DNA of 64,000 nucleotides from Poritiphilus flavus. Lineage in GTDB: Bacteria; Bacteroidota; Bacteroidia; Flavobacteriales; Flavobacteriaceae. Under the pieces are notes generated by a model. The model was not told the origin of the DNA and ran no database searches. It worked only from the letters and a program-made list of their open reading frames with translations. Positions 53,304 to 61,613 of this stretch are shown here, piece after piece. Location of the stretch: NCBI RefSeq assembly GCF_009901585.1, contig NZ_WXYO01000010.1:18128-82127 (forward strand). The letters are read 5' to 3'. The stretch's first letter is position 1, and each line of letters begins with the position of its first letter. Position numbers and translations under genes: made by a program.

Positions 53304-54755
53304 ATGAAAAATAGAATTATAAAAATCTTATTAGTTGTACTCACACTGGGCTTTTTTGCCTGTGATGATGAGTTAAATGAGCTGCAACCCTTTATTGAGG
53401 GAAATCCCGAAACATTTTTCAACAGCCTCTCCACTTTTCAGAATGGGGTGGATGGGATTTACAGCCAGTTGGTAAATTATTACGCTAATCCTGGATCAGG
53501 CATGCAGGGCATCCCTGATATTCTGTCGGATAATGTAGTACTTGTACAAACAGGTAGAACGTCGAATGAAGACTATTACGATTACCGTTACGTGCCGAAT
53601 ACCGCAGGAGCTCTTCAGTTGTATTGGAGCGAATGCTACGAGGCGATAAACGTGGCAAACCTGGTAATCGGACAAATTGATAACCTGGCGGATGGCCCTG
53701 AAAAAGACAACATTCTTGGGCAGGCGTTAGCTGCCAGGGCATACGCGCATTTTGATCTTGCTCGTACCTATGCTAAGATCCCGTCACAGAGTGGAGATGC
53801 CAATGGGTCGCCAGGGATAGTATACCTTAAGGTAGAAGATGGTGATACAGGTGATCCTTTTGCGCAACCTTCGCGTGAAACCGTTGGAAGCAATTATGCT
53901 GAAATTATTGGTGACCTGGAAACGGCGGCACAGATAATAGGAACAGGTAACGGAGAAGGTAGACTAGACCGCAACGGAGTTTACGGTATACTCTCCAGAG
54001 TGTACCTGTACAATGGGGAATACCAAAAAGCCATTGATGCTGCGAATCAGGTGACCACGCAATTGGCTACCGCCTCAGAATTAGAGGACGTTTTTACAGA
54101 CGTTAGCAGTGCGGGATTGGTATTTGAGTTGGCCATTAATACATCAACAGAGACTACCAATAACAACGTTGGGGTATTATACAGCCAGTCTAGCGCTGAT
54201 GCTGTGATCTCGGAATACGCTATAGAATTCGAATTTTGGAGCAGTATAGATCCTGACGATCTTAGGAGAAATGTACTTCAATTTGTAGGTACTAACCAGG
54301 GTAATGACTATAATGCCGTTAAAAAGTTCTTAGGAGAAGCCGGACAGGTAAACGGACGGGTAGATATCAAAGTAATCCGTGCTGCTGAAGTTTTGCTGAA
54401 CAAAGCTGAAGCCCAGTTTGAATTGGGTCAGGAAGCGGCTGCTTTGGCCTCTTTAGATGAACTAAGAGCTCAGCGTTTTGCAAGTTTTGTATCCGGTGGA
54501 GAAACCGGACAGGCTCTCGAAGACGCCATTCAATTTAATCGAAGGGTTGAGTTGGCTTTTGAAGGACATCGTTTCTTTGATTTAAAAAGGAGAGGAGAAA
54601 ACATTGAGAGATCAACTGCGGGAGATATTATAGACGGATCCGGAACACCTGCGGAGGTACAAACACTGTCTGCCGGTGATACCCGTTTCCAGTTGCCAAT
54701 TCCTCTTTCTGAGATCAATGCGAATCCCAATATGGAACAAAACGACGGATACTAA
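53304..54755 (+). CDS. SusD/RagB-type substrate-binding lipoprotein
   Basis: A 483-residue lipoprotein (lipobox FFACDDELNEL, Cys20). It shows the SusD fold: TPR-like helices with YWSECYEAINVANLVIGQI and ALAARAYAHFDLARTYAKIP, and the late block RRVELAFEGHRFFDLKRRGE that precedes the C-terminal substrate lobe. It caps the SusC barrel and captures substrate. It is in one operon with susC upstream and a further lipoprotein 14 bp downstream. Confidence 0.94.
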   Translation: MKNRIIKILLVVLTLGFFACDDELNELQPFIEGNPETFFNSLSTFQNGVDGIYSQLVNYYANPGSGMQGIPDILSDNVVLVQTGRTSNEDYYDYRYVPNTAGALQLYWSECYEAINVANLVIGQIDNLADGPEKDNILGQALAARAYAHFDLARTYAKIPSQSGDANGSPGIVYLKVEDGDTGDPFAQPSRETVGSNYAEIIGDLETAAQIIGTGNGEGRLDRNGVYGILSRVYLYNGEYQKAIDAANQVTTQLATASELEDVFTDVSSAGLVFELAINTSTETTNNNVGVLYSQSSADAVISEYAIEFEFWSSIDPDDLRRNVLQFVGTNQGNDYNAVKKFLGEAGQVNGRVDIKVIRAAEVLLNKAEAQFELGQEAAALASLDELRAQRFASFVSGGETGQALEDAIQFNRRVELAFEGHRFFDLKRRGENIERSTAGDIIDGSGTPAEVQTLSAGDTRFQLPIPLSEINANPNMEQNDGY

Positions 54756-54769
54756 TAATAAAGACCAAA

Positions 54770-55606
54770 ATGATGAAGAACATAATATATAAATTTTCTT
54801 GTTTACTCTTCGGGGCCTTATTGGTGTTGTCTTGCGAGGAAAATGAGATCATTCAGTTTGATGCCCAGAACGGACGAGCTATAGCTGGTTTCGGAGGGGG
54901 CAATGAAGCACCGCGAATTGTATTCAACCCAGCGGAAAATACAGATAGTAAGATAAGTGTTGGAGTATCATCCCTATCTAGCTCACCCAGGTCGGTGCAA
55001 CTAGAGGTCGATGCTACCAAATCAACATTGGACCCATCTTTTTATACCATTGATAACCTGAGTCCGGTCATCGACGCGGGTGCATTTACAACGGAGATCA
55101 CTATTACCACAGTGCCTGGTACCGATTTGCCTGGCGCCTCGGATGCCCTAGTGCTTAAATTGGTATCAGTTGAAAGCGCTGAGATCCTTGAGACCAGTAT
55201 AGATGAATTAGCCATTGGCCTTGACGTTCAATGTCCATCCGTGGATATTTCGGCCCTGGCCGGATCTTATGAAGTTGTGGATTCTACTTTTGCCGATTTC
55301 TTTGGCGAAACTGATGATACCAGAGAGGTTGTGCTTGGCCCTGGAGCAAACCAGATTACTATAATTGATGGTACCTACATCAACGAAGGAGCCGATGACC
55401 TGATCCTGACTATCGATCCGGAAACCGGTAGTATCATAGGGGTTAATGAAGATGGAATTAATTCACAGGTTAGCTTTGGTCCTAATTTCTACGTACTGTT
55501 GCCCGGTGGAAGGGTATTGACTTGCGTAGGTATTATTGAAATGACGCTTGATTTTAGTGCGAACATTGCGGGTAACCCGCACGTTTTTAACCTGGTTAAG
55601 CAATAA
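54770..55606 (+). CDS. Third lipoprotein of the susCD operon, unknown beta-sandwich
   Basis: A 278-residue lipoprotein (lipobox LVLSCEENE, Cys22) in the position that SusE-like surface binding proteins take. An N-terminal immunoglobulin- or DUF1735-like domain (ENTDSKISVGVSSLSSSPRS, LEVDATKSTLDPSFYTIDNL) is followed by a C-terminal barrel-like half (SYEVVDSTFADFFGETDDT, DLILTIDPETGSIIGVNED). The DUF1735 link is by pattern only. A strong terminator 25 bp after the stop ends the operon. Surface ligand binding is the likely job. Confidence 0.75.
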   Translation: MMKNIIYKFSCLLFGALLVLSCEENEIIQFDAQNGRAIAGFGGGNEAPRIVFNPAENTDSKISVGVSSLSSSPRSVQLEVDATKSTLDPSFYTIDNLSPVIDAGAFTTEITITTVPGTDLPGASDALVLKLVSVESAEILETSIDELAIGLDVQCPSVDISALAGSYEVVDSTFADFFGETDDTREVVLGPGANQITIIDGTYINEGADDLILTIDPETGSIIGVNEDGINSQVSFGPNFYVLLPGGRVLTCVGIIEMTLDFSANIAGNPHVFNLVKQ

Positions 55607-55631
55607 GATCAATCTGAATAATTGAGTGAAT

Positions 55632-55660
55632 AAAAAGGCCTCCGATTCGGAGGCCTTTTT
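55632..55660. terminator. Strong bidirectional terminator after the susC operon
   Basis: Perfect 13-bp stem (AAAAAGGCCTCCG at 55632-55644 with CGGAGGCCTTTTT at 55648-55660) and a 3-nt loop. The T tract is present on both strands, so it serves the susC operon and the minus-strand gene at 55680-56372. Confidence 0.92.
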
Positions 55661-55679
55661 TATGATAAGTTTTGTGTTG

Positions 55680-56372
55680 TTAAAGAGTGTTGTAATAATT
55701 GAGCAACTTTATAACATCCTGTTCCTTGCTTAACTTAAGATCGCTTTCTTTGATATATACAAGTACGGAGTCCTTTTTAGATTTCAATGCCTGGACCAGA
55801 TCTTTCTTCTTTAAGCGTATTTTACGCGCCGGCTCATCCCCCATCTTGAGGTAATAGGAACTAATGTCTATATAAGTCGGAGGTACGTATCGATCGTAAC
55901 TGGTATTTGGCACCCGACCCTTTCTAAGCTTAATCTCAGGCTTAAACAAAAGAACGGCTTCGCCTTTATTCTTAGGATTAAAGTAAGCGACCCTGCTTAA
56001 CTCATTTTCATCCGTGTAAGGCATCATTTCAAACCGCTCATCCGCTATCTCAACGCTGATGTAAGGCCTTTTTAATAAGGAGAAATAAGAGTCGTCATCT
56101 TCTGCAACTTCTATCTCACTTTTATAGGCGTTATACCGCATCTCGCCTTTTAATTTCAGACTGTCGTAGGCGTATACCCGCCCGTATCTGAATTCATCAT
56201 TGAGATATGGGGAACCATTAGCTTTCACATCCTCATAAGTCTTGTTCTTTGTGAGAAAGTTCATGGGGACCCCTTCAGGATTAGTAAAATTAATCTGCGC
56301 AGAAACGGCCATTGGCGCAAGCGCAATAAAGCAGGTCTTTAGTATGCGACCCGGGACAAGTTCTAATTTCAT
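55680..56372 (-). CDS. Hypothetical secreted protein (230 residues)
   Basis: Exported protein with an N-terminal signal-like stretch (LKTCFIALAPMAVSAQ) and a mature beta-rich part (SEIEVAEDDDSYFSLLKRPY) with a Lys-rich C-terminal helix. The same gene type (about 230 residues, LKGEMRYNAYKSEIEVAEDD) is frequent in Flavobacteriaceae, and no function is known. It lies between the FN3 lipoprotein and the bidirectional terminator. Confidence 0.7.
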   Translation of the reverse strand: MKLELVPGRILKTCFIALAPMAVSAQINFTNPEGVPMNFLTKNKTYEDVKANGSPYLNDEFRYGRVYAYDSLKLKGEMRYNAYKSEIEVAEDDDSYFSLLKRPYISVEIADERFEMMPYTDENELSRVAYFNPKNKGEAVLLFKPEIKLRKGRVPNTSYDRYVPPTYIDISSYYLKMGDEPARKIRLKKKDLVQALKSKKDSVLVYIKESDLKLSKEQDVIKLLNYYNTL

Positions 56373-56449
56373 GAATGTAATATTAAAAGTTTTGAATTAG
56401 CTATTAGAAGGCTAAACAGCCTTCTATTTTATTGTTTCTATATGTAATC

Positions 56450-57151
56450 TTATTCTATTCTGAATTCAAAGATCTCCGACTGGGAGGTATTTCCCTGGGA
56501 GTCCCGTGTCAGTACCCTCCAATAATAGACCTGGCTAGTAGTCACAGCAACCTCCTGGGTGGTTTCGGCAGTAGTGGCGAGCAGTGTTTCCGGATTACTG
56601 TCTGTCCCGAAAAATACCTCGTACTCTACAATGTCGTCATCCACATCATTACCTTCCCATTCAAGGGTAAGCATTCCGCTGGCGTTTATCGTTGAACCCC
56701 TGGCAGGATTGACCGCCAGAGCAGGGAATGGGGCATAATTTTCCAAACCAGGACCCTGGTTGTAAAACCTCCAGGTTGCACTTGTAGCCGTTTCGCTGGT
56801 TCCGCTTGCCCGGGATACCACGAACCATTCGTAGGGAGTACCCCGCTGTATGGTCACATCCGCTTCATTGGTCGTGGCGGAAGCCTGTGAGCTGGCATTG
56901 GTATTTAAGTTCCTTAGATTAACGGTATAGCTATCTGTATTTTGCGAGGCGTTCCAACGGAAGGTAACCCTGCTTTCCTCACCACTTATATTCTCACCTT
57001 CATTGCATTCCTCATTATTGTCCGGAAAGATCAGCGTAGCGGCCTGGGGAGCAGGCACCGGATCCGGATTGGGATTGCCATCACCGCCAGAATCCCCTCC
57101 TCCGCAGGAAACCAAAACAAATGGAATTAATATTCTTGATATTATTTTCAT
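56450..57151 (-). CDS. FN3-type lipoprotein coupled to the T9SS-secreted propeller protein
   Basis: A 233-residue lipoprotein (lipobox LVSCGGGDSGG, Cys15) with a Gly/Pro-rich linker and two fibronectin type III-like beta-sandwiches: ESRVTFRWNASQNTDSYTVN, and LTLEWEGNDVDDDIVEYEVF with SQVYYWRVLTRDSQGN. It overlaps the 3' end of the 1424-residue gene by 4 bp (ATGA junction), so the two are co-translated. It may hold or present the secreted protein at the cell surface. Confidence 0.82.
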   Translation of the reverse strand: MKIISRILIPFVLVSCGGGDSGGDGNPNPDPVPAPQAATLIFPDNNEECNEGENISGEESRVTFRWNASQNTDSYTVNLRNLNTNASSQASATTNEADVTIQRGTPYEWFVVSRASGTSETATSATWRFYNQGPGLENYAPFPALAVNPARGSTINASGMLTLEWEGNDVDDDIVEYEVFFGTDSNPETLLATTAETTQEVAVTTSQVYYWRVLTRDSQGNTSQSEIFEFRIE

Positions 57152-60100
57152 CTTCTAACAATTTTAAAATTGAACAGGGCGGTCTTTGTTCTGACATTCA
57201 GTAGATAGATCCCACCTGGCAAATTATCAACACTTAGCACTACTTCGCCACCTTGTGTTTCGTATGGCCTGGCAAAAATCCGCTGCCCGTTGATGTTATA
57301 CAAGGCAACATCGACAGTGGCTGGACCTGTTTCCCCAAGGAAGGCTGATACAGTACCTGCAGCAACCGGGTTGGGATAAACAAACAGCTCGGAACTAAGC
57401 ACAATAGTTTGCTCATAGGTGCCCTGGCAGTCTTTATCGGTACGTACGATAAGTTGGTTACTCGCCTTGGTCAGCGGAAGCGTAATGCTACTTTCCGAAG
57501 TACGGTATACCTCACTATTGAGTTGAATTATATAGGTTTTACCACCATCCAGTTCGAGTGATACCTCGTCATTCACAGAACTTACCTTTGAGGTTACTGA
57601 CAACGCTTCTGGTTCTGAGATATTTACATCAAAACAAATCTCATAACCACTCTGTCCCTCAACAGTGATACATACGGTGTAATCCCCGGAAGATAACCCG
57701 CTCAATGCTACGGAATCGTTAAAACTCTCATTTTGATCGGCTCCATTTCCGCTAAGGGTAGCGGTATAATTCAGAGATTCCTCGGTTTCTATGGTAATAC
57801 TACCATCATTGCTGGAAATACAGCTTTCGCCAGTACTTAATATCCTGAAATTCGTGTTCGGTAGAGAGAATATGGCGCAGCCGTCAATATCTACTACTGA
57901 ACCCACCGGAGTATCATCACATTGATCTATATTGTTGGGGACACCATCATTGTCTGCGTCATTATCGCATACATCCCCTATGCCGTCGTTATCCGCGTCT
58001 GCCTGATCCGCATTAGGCGTAAGCGGGCAATTGTCCTCACCATCCAGTATTCCGTCATTGTCATCGTCCGTATCGCAGGCATCTCCCAATCCATCGCCAT
58101 CCGTATCCAGCTGAGCGGCATTACCGATAAGCGGACAATTGTCATCTACATCCAGAATTCCATCATTATCATCATCATCATCGTCCTGGAATCCTTCAAC
58201 CACTATGTCGTCTATGATAATCCCTTCCTGGTTGACGAATTCATCCGAATGGAAAACGATCCTGAAGAGCACATTTGGCTCTGCCGTAAGGTCTGTTTCA
58301 CCCAGAGCCGCATTCCCGATAAAATCATATGCGTATTCGGTTACGGTTGCATTGGTTCCTGTCCATTGGGCTCCCGGGCAGTTCTGACAATCATCTTCTG
58401 ATCCGGAGGTGGCATTGGTTCGGTCACTGGTATACCAGTTTGGCTGACTGTTCACATTCCCCAGAACATTCCATGATGCTCCCTCGTCCGTGGAGTATTC
58501 CACATAGACCACATCCCAGTTTTCCTCCAGGTCATAGGCCATATTAAATCGGAGTACCGGGGCCAGGATAGAAGAGAGCTCGTAGCAATTACTGACCAGA
58601 TAGGATTTGGTCTGATCCGGGTAATTACCGTCCAAATTAGTGCCATATACCTGTGTGCCGGATCCTGCCTGGTTCAGTAGCGTACCCTGAGGGACTCCTT
58701 TTTCCCAGGCACTCGTTCCTCCTCCTTCGTTGTAAGTGAGCAGGTTTTCATCGGCAGTCTCAAAGGTATTTATAGCATCTCCCACGCCAAAGTCACTTGT
58801 AAAAAATGTATTTGTTGCGCTGTTGTTATCGTCGAATGCGTCGTTGGTTATGGTTACACTTACCTCAATTTCTACGGTGCTAAAGGGGTCGAAATTTTGA
58901 GATGGCAGTGCAATTGTAGCCTGGTCATCCGTCATAAGTGTCGTATCACTCCAGTCAAAATTCTGAGGTGTACCCCCATTGATAGTGTAAGTAACAGAAA
59001 CCTGCGTTATGGGATTTAGTCCCTGATTTTCCACAACTATTTCAGGAAAAACTTCTCCGCAAAGCACAGTTCCCGATGTGGGTGTAAATGATACCAAACG
59101 AACATCATTATTAGGTGGTTGGATGGGGATTGGAGATTGCCATGCTCCCCTGCCGTAAGTGCCGGCCACAATAAGCTCATCGTCCAGGCTGATCTCAAGG
59201 TCACTTACTGCCGTACCTGGCATGTTGGTAAGATATTCTTCCCATTCTGTAAGTGTATCATCCAGGCGATAGACCCCCACACTTGTGCCCACGTAGATGG
59301 GGTTATTATCGTCCCTTCCCTGATGGGCAATGGAGAAAAAGCCCAGTTCCGTAGGAAGGTTAAGTGTAATGTTTTCCTCGGTTGCGGTATTCCCGTCTAT
59401 AGTCACTTTAAAAACTCCACGATCCGGGAATTGGAAGTTCTGGGAGATCCCAACCCTTCTGGAGGTGGTCACATAGACCGTGTTGGGAACTGTAGTGTTT
59501 ACGGCAATATCGGATATATCTGCAGCGAAAGTCGTTAAAAACAGAAAGGTAATACCGCCATTCTGACTGCGGTAAAGGTTGTTTCCTTCTGCAGCGTAGA
59601 TGGTCATAGGATCGTTGGGATCAACTTCCAGGTCGTCTATTTCACCGGTTGTGAACGAACTGGATACTTCCTCCCAGGCATTCCCGGCTAAACGATATAC
59701 CCTGTCAAAACCGGCGTAGACTTCACCATCACTGCCTACTGCAAGAGGGGTAATCCATTCCCCTGAGATTACGTTTCCGTCATCATCCCTGGGTGCGCCA
59801 ATGGCACCGATATTCTGTCCAAAATTACTGGTAATAAAAAGAGCGCCACCAAACTGGATGAAACCATAGACCACATTGCTGTTCGAAGGATCAATTTCAT
59901 AGTCCATTCCATCTGCCCCGGTGTATATATTCCATTGCTGATTGTTATAAACAAAGCCAGAGTTATCCTGAGTGCCTCCGCTGATCCTGCTGGCGTCGTT
60001 TTTGGCTATGGATATTCTGTAGAATTGGGTCACAGACATGCCGTCTGTATAGTCTGTAAAAGAAGTTCCGCCGTCCGATGAAACATAGAAACCACCATCA

Positions 60101-61422
60101 CTGCCCACATAAAGTTCATTATTAAAAAACTTAAGGGTATGGATGTCTACATGGGTGTAAGCCGGCCCTGTATCGTTGTCATTGTCGTTCAGGCGAACGA
60201 AAGAGTCTCCGCCATTGGTGCTTTTCCATATATTGATCGCTCCAGTATAAACTTCATCGGCATTTGTAGGTGAAACTGCAATTGCCAGGTCATACCAGGC
60301 CTGATTCCTCTCAAAGAGATCCGTGGTATTCAGGGTTTGGGTAAAGGATTGTCCGCTATCGTCAGATCTGAACAGCCCCAGGAAAGCAGAATCATTAGCC
60401 TGAGTGTCTGCGACCAAAACATATACTACCGTGGGATCCGCTTCCGTTACTCCAATAACCATTCTTCCTGCACCGTCCGGAAAGGGTTCTCTTACTCTTT
60501 CAAAGGTGTCCCCGCCATCCGTACTCCAATGGAAGGTACTTTCGGTTACGACGTATATCGTGTTCGGATCTCCGGGCTTTAACCTGAAATCGTCAACCAG
60601 GCTGTCAAAGGTAAGCTCCCAGGTATCTCCCGCATTTATGGATTTATAAAGGCCTCTGTTGGTAGCCACCCAAACGATGTTGGAGTTGGTTGGATCAATA
60701 AAGATCTCATTCATACTCCAGCTAAAGTCAGTGATATTGGCATTAAGACTTGTAGCATTCCAGGTGTCGCCGCCATTGATGGATTTAAACACGCCTATGC
60801 TGTAGGAATCTCCCGCGTCATCATCTCCTGTGGCGATGTAGATAACATCCGAATCATTAGGGTCTATAGCGATTCCGGAGACCCCGATCTGTGGAAAATC
60901 GTCAAAAAGAATGGTCCAGGTAGCACCAGCATCGGTAGACTTCCAGATCCCGCCTGCGGGAGCACCTGCGTACCAGGTATTCGCATTGCTGGGATCTACC
61001 GCGACCGCATTGATACGCCCGTTACCAGGTTGGCCTATGGATAGGGTGCCAGATTCAAATGGTCCCAACGGCGTCCAATTACTTGTCGGATTGGTTTTAG
61101 ATACGTTACTCCTGGCTTTGGCCCAGGCATCCCAGAGTTCCTTGGAGGTTGGAATGTAACCGTTTTCATCAACAAAGTGCTTCCAGTAGTTCTCCCAGCG
61201 CATATAGGGTTTATACCCACTGCCTTTTTCATTAGGATTTTTACCCTTCCAGTATTCGTGGAATGCCGCCGAGATTTCATCCAGGGTATAGCGCTGCTGT
61301 TGGCTTTTGGCAACAGCGGATTTGGATTTCTCCAGGTTCTTCATCCATGGTGCGCTGGAATTGAATTGGGCATACGAAAACTGGCCTACCAGGAGGCTCA
61401 GTAGTATTATTTTCTTAGTCAT
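57148..61422 (-). CDS. Large T9SS-secreted protein: BNR propeller, TSP3 repeats, sorting domain
   Basis: A 1424-residue protein starting at ATG 61422, the codon that opens the signal peptide (MTKKIILLSLLVGQFSYAQ). A conserved WENYWKHFVDENGYIPT prodomain region precedes a beta-propeller with at least seven Asp-box motifs of the S-x-D-x-G-x-T-W type (STDAGATWT, SINGGDTWN, STNGGDSFV and others). Adhesion-like beta-sandwich domains follow (about 830-1090), then Ca-binding thrombospondin type 3 repeats (about 1100-1200, DNDGILDVDDNCPL) and a type A T9SS sorting domain (about 1350-1424, VYPNPVAAGTV...). It is exported through the T9SS to the cell surface or released. The propeller suggests sialidase- or sortilin-like folds, but catalytic residues were not verified. 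Confidence 0.9.
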   Translation of the reverse strand: MTKKIILLSLLVGQFSYAQFNSSAPWMKNLEKSKSAVAKSQQQRYTLDEISAAFHEYWKGKNPNEKGSGYKPYMRWENYWKHFVDENGYIPTSKELWDAWAKARSNVSKTNPTSNWTPLGPFESGTLSIGQPGNGRINAVAVDPSNANTWYAGAPAGGIWKSTDAGATWTILFDDFPQIGVSGIAIDPNDSDVIYIATGDDDAGDSYSIGVFKSINGGDTWNATSLNANITDFSWSMNEIFIDPTNSNIVWVATNRGLYKSINAGDTWELTFDSLVDDFRLKPGDPNTIYVVTESTFHWSTDGGDTFERVREPFPDGAGRMVIGVTEADPTVVYVLVADTQANDSAFLGLFRSDDSGQSFTQTLNTTDLFERNQAWYDLAIAVSPTNADEVYTGAINIWKSTNGGDSFVRLNDNDNDTGPAYTHVDIHTLKFFNNELYVGSDGGFYVSSDGGTSFTDYTDGMSVTQFYRISIAKNDASRISGGTQDNSGFVYNNQQWNIYTGADGMDYEIDPSNSNVVYGFIQFGGALFITSNFGQNIGAIGAPRDDDGNVISGEWITPLAVGSDGEVYAGFDRVYRLAGNAWEEVSSSFTTGEIDDLEVDPNDPMTIYAAEGNNLYRSQNGGITFLFLTTFAADISDIAVNTTVPNTVYVTTSRRVGISQNFQFPDRGVFKVTIDGNTATEENITLNLPTELGFFSIAHQGRDDNNPIYVGTSVGVYRLDDTLTEWEEYLTNMPGTAVSDLEISLDDELIVAGTYGRGAWQSPIPIQPPNNDVRLVSFTPTSGTVLCGEVFPEIVVENQGLNPITQVSVTYTINGGTPQNFDWSDTTLMTDDQATIALPSQNFDPFSTVEIEVSVTITNDAFDDNNSATNTFFTSDFGVGDAINTFETADENLLTYNEGGGTSAWEKGVPQGTLLNQAGSGTQVYGTNLDGNYPDQTKSYLVSNCYELSSILAPVLRFNMAYDLEENWDVVYVEYSTDEGASWNVLGNVNSQPNWYTSDRTNATSGSEDDCQNCPGAQWTGTNATVTEYAYDFIGNAALGETDLTAEPNVLFRIVFHSDEFVNQEGIIIDDIVVEGFQDDDDDDNDGILDVDDNCPLIGNAAQLDTDGDGLGDACDTDDDNDGILDGEDNCPLTPNADQADADNDGIGDVCDNDADNDGVPNNIDQCDDTPVGSVVDIDGCAIFSLPNTNFRILSTGESCISSNDGSITIETEESLNYTATLSGNGADQNESFNDSVALSGLSSGDYTVCITVEGQSGYEICFDVNISEPEALSVTSKVSSVNDEVSLELDGGKTYIIQLNSEVYRTSESSITLPLTKASNQLIVRTDKDCQGTYEQTIVLSSELFVYPNPVAAGTVSAFLGETGPATVDVALYNINGQRIFARPYETQGGEVVLSVDNLPGGIYLLNVRTKTALFNFKIVRR

Positions 61423-61587
61423 CAATCGAATTTTGGTAAAGATGCTGAAAAAACCGTGAATATTCAATTTTTTAAGACCAATTACGCTACTTTACAGGGC
61501 TATGAACTTTAACAAAAATGGCCGTTGTCCTGAGTTTGTTCGCAAAATCTTACTTAAACTTTCACATTTCATTAGCAACAAAAAATT

Positions 61588-61595
61588 TAACTTTG
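61588..61595 (+). promoter_or_regulatory. Putative -7 element of the porin gene
   Basis: TAACTTTG matches TAnnTTTG and ends 18 bp before the ATG at 61614, giving a leader of about 12 nt. No clear TTG lies at the expected -33 distance. Confidence 0.35.
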
Positions 61596-61613
61596 CTCGA
61601 TCAAGACCGAATA

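Noticed and set aside
57922..58401. 159-codon plus-strand ORF rich in Ile/Val
   Set aside because: It is antisense to the Asp-rich thrombospondin type 3 repeats; the composition is a by-product of GAT/GAC codons read backwards.
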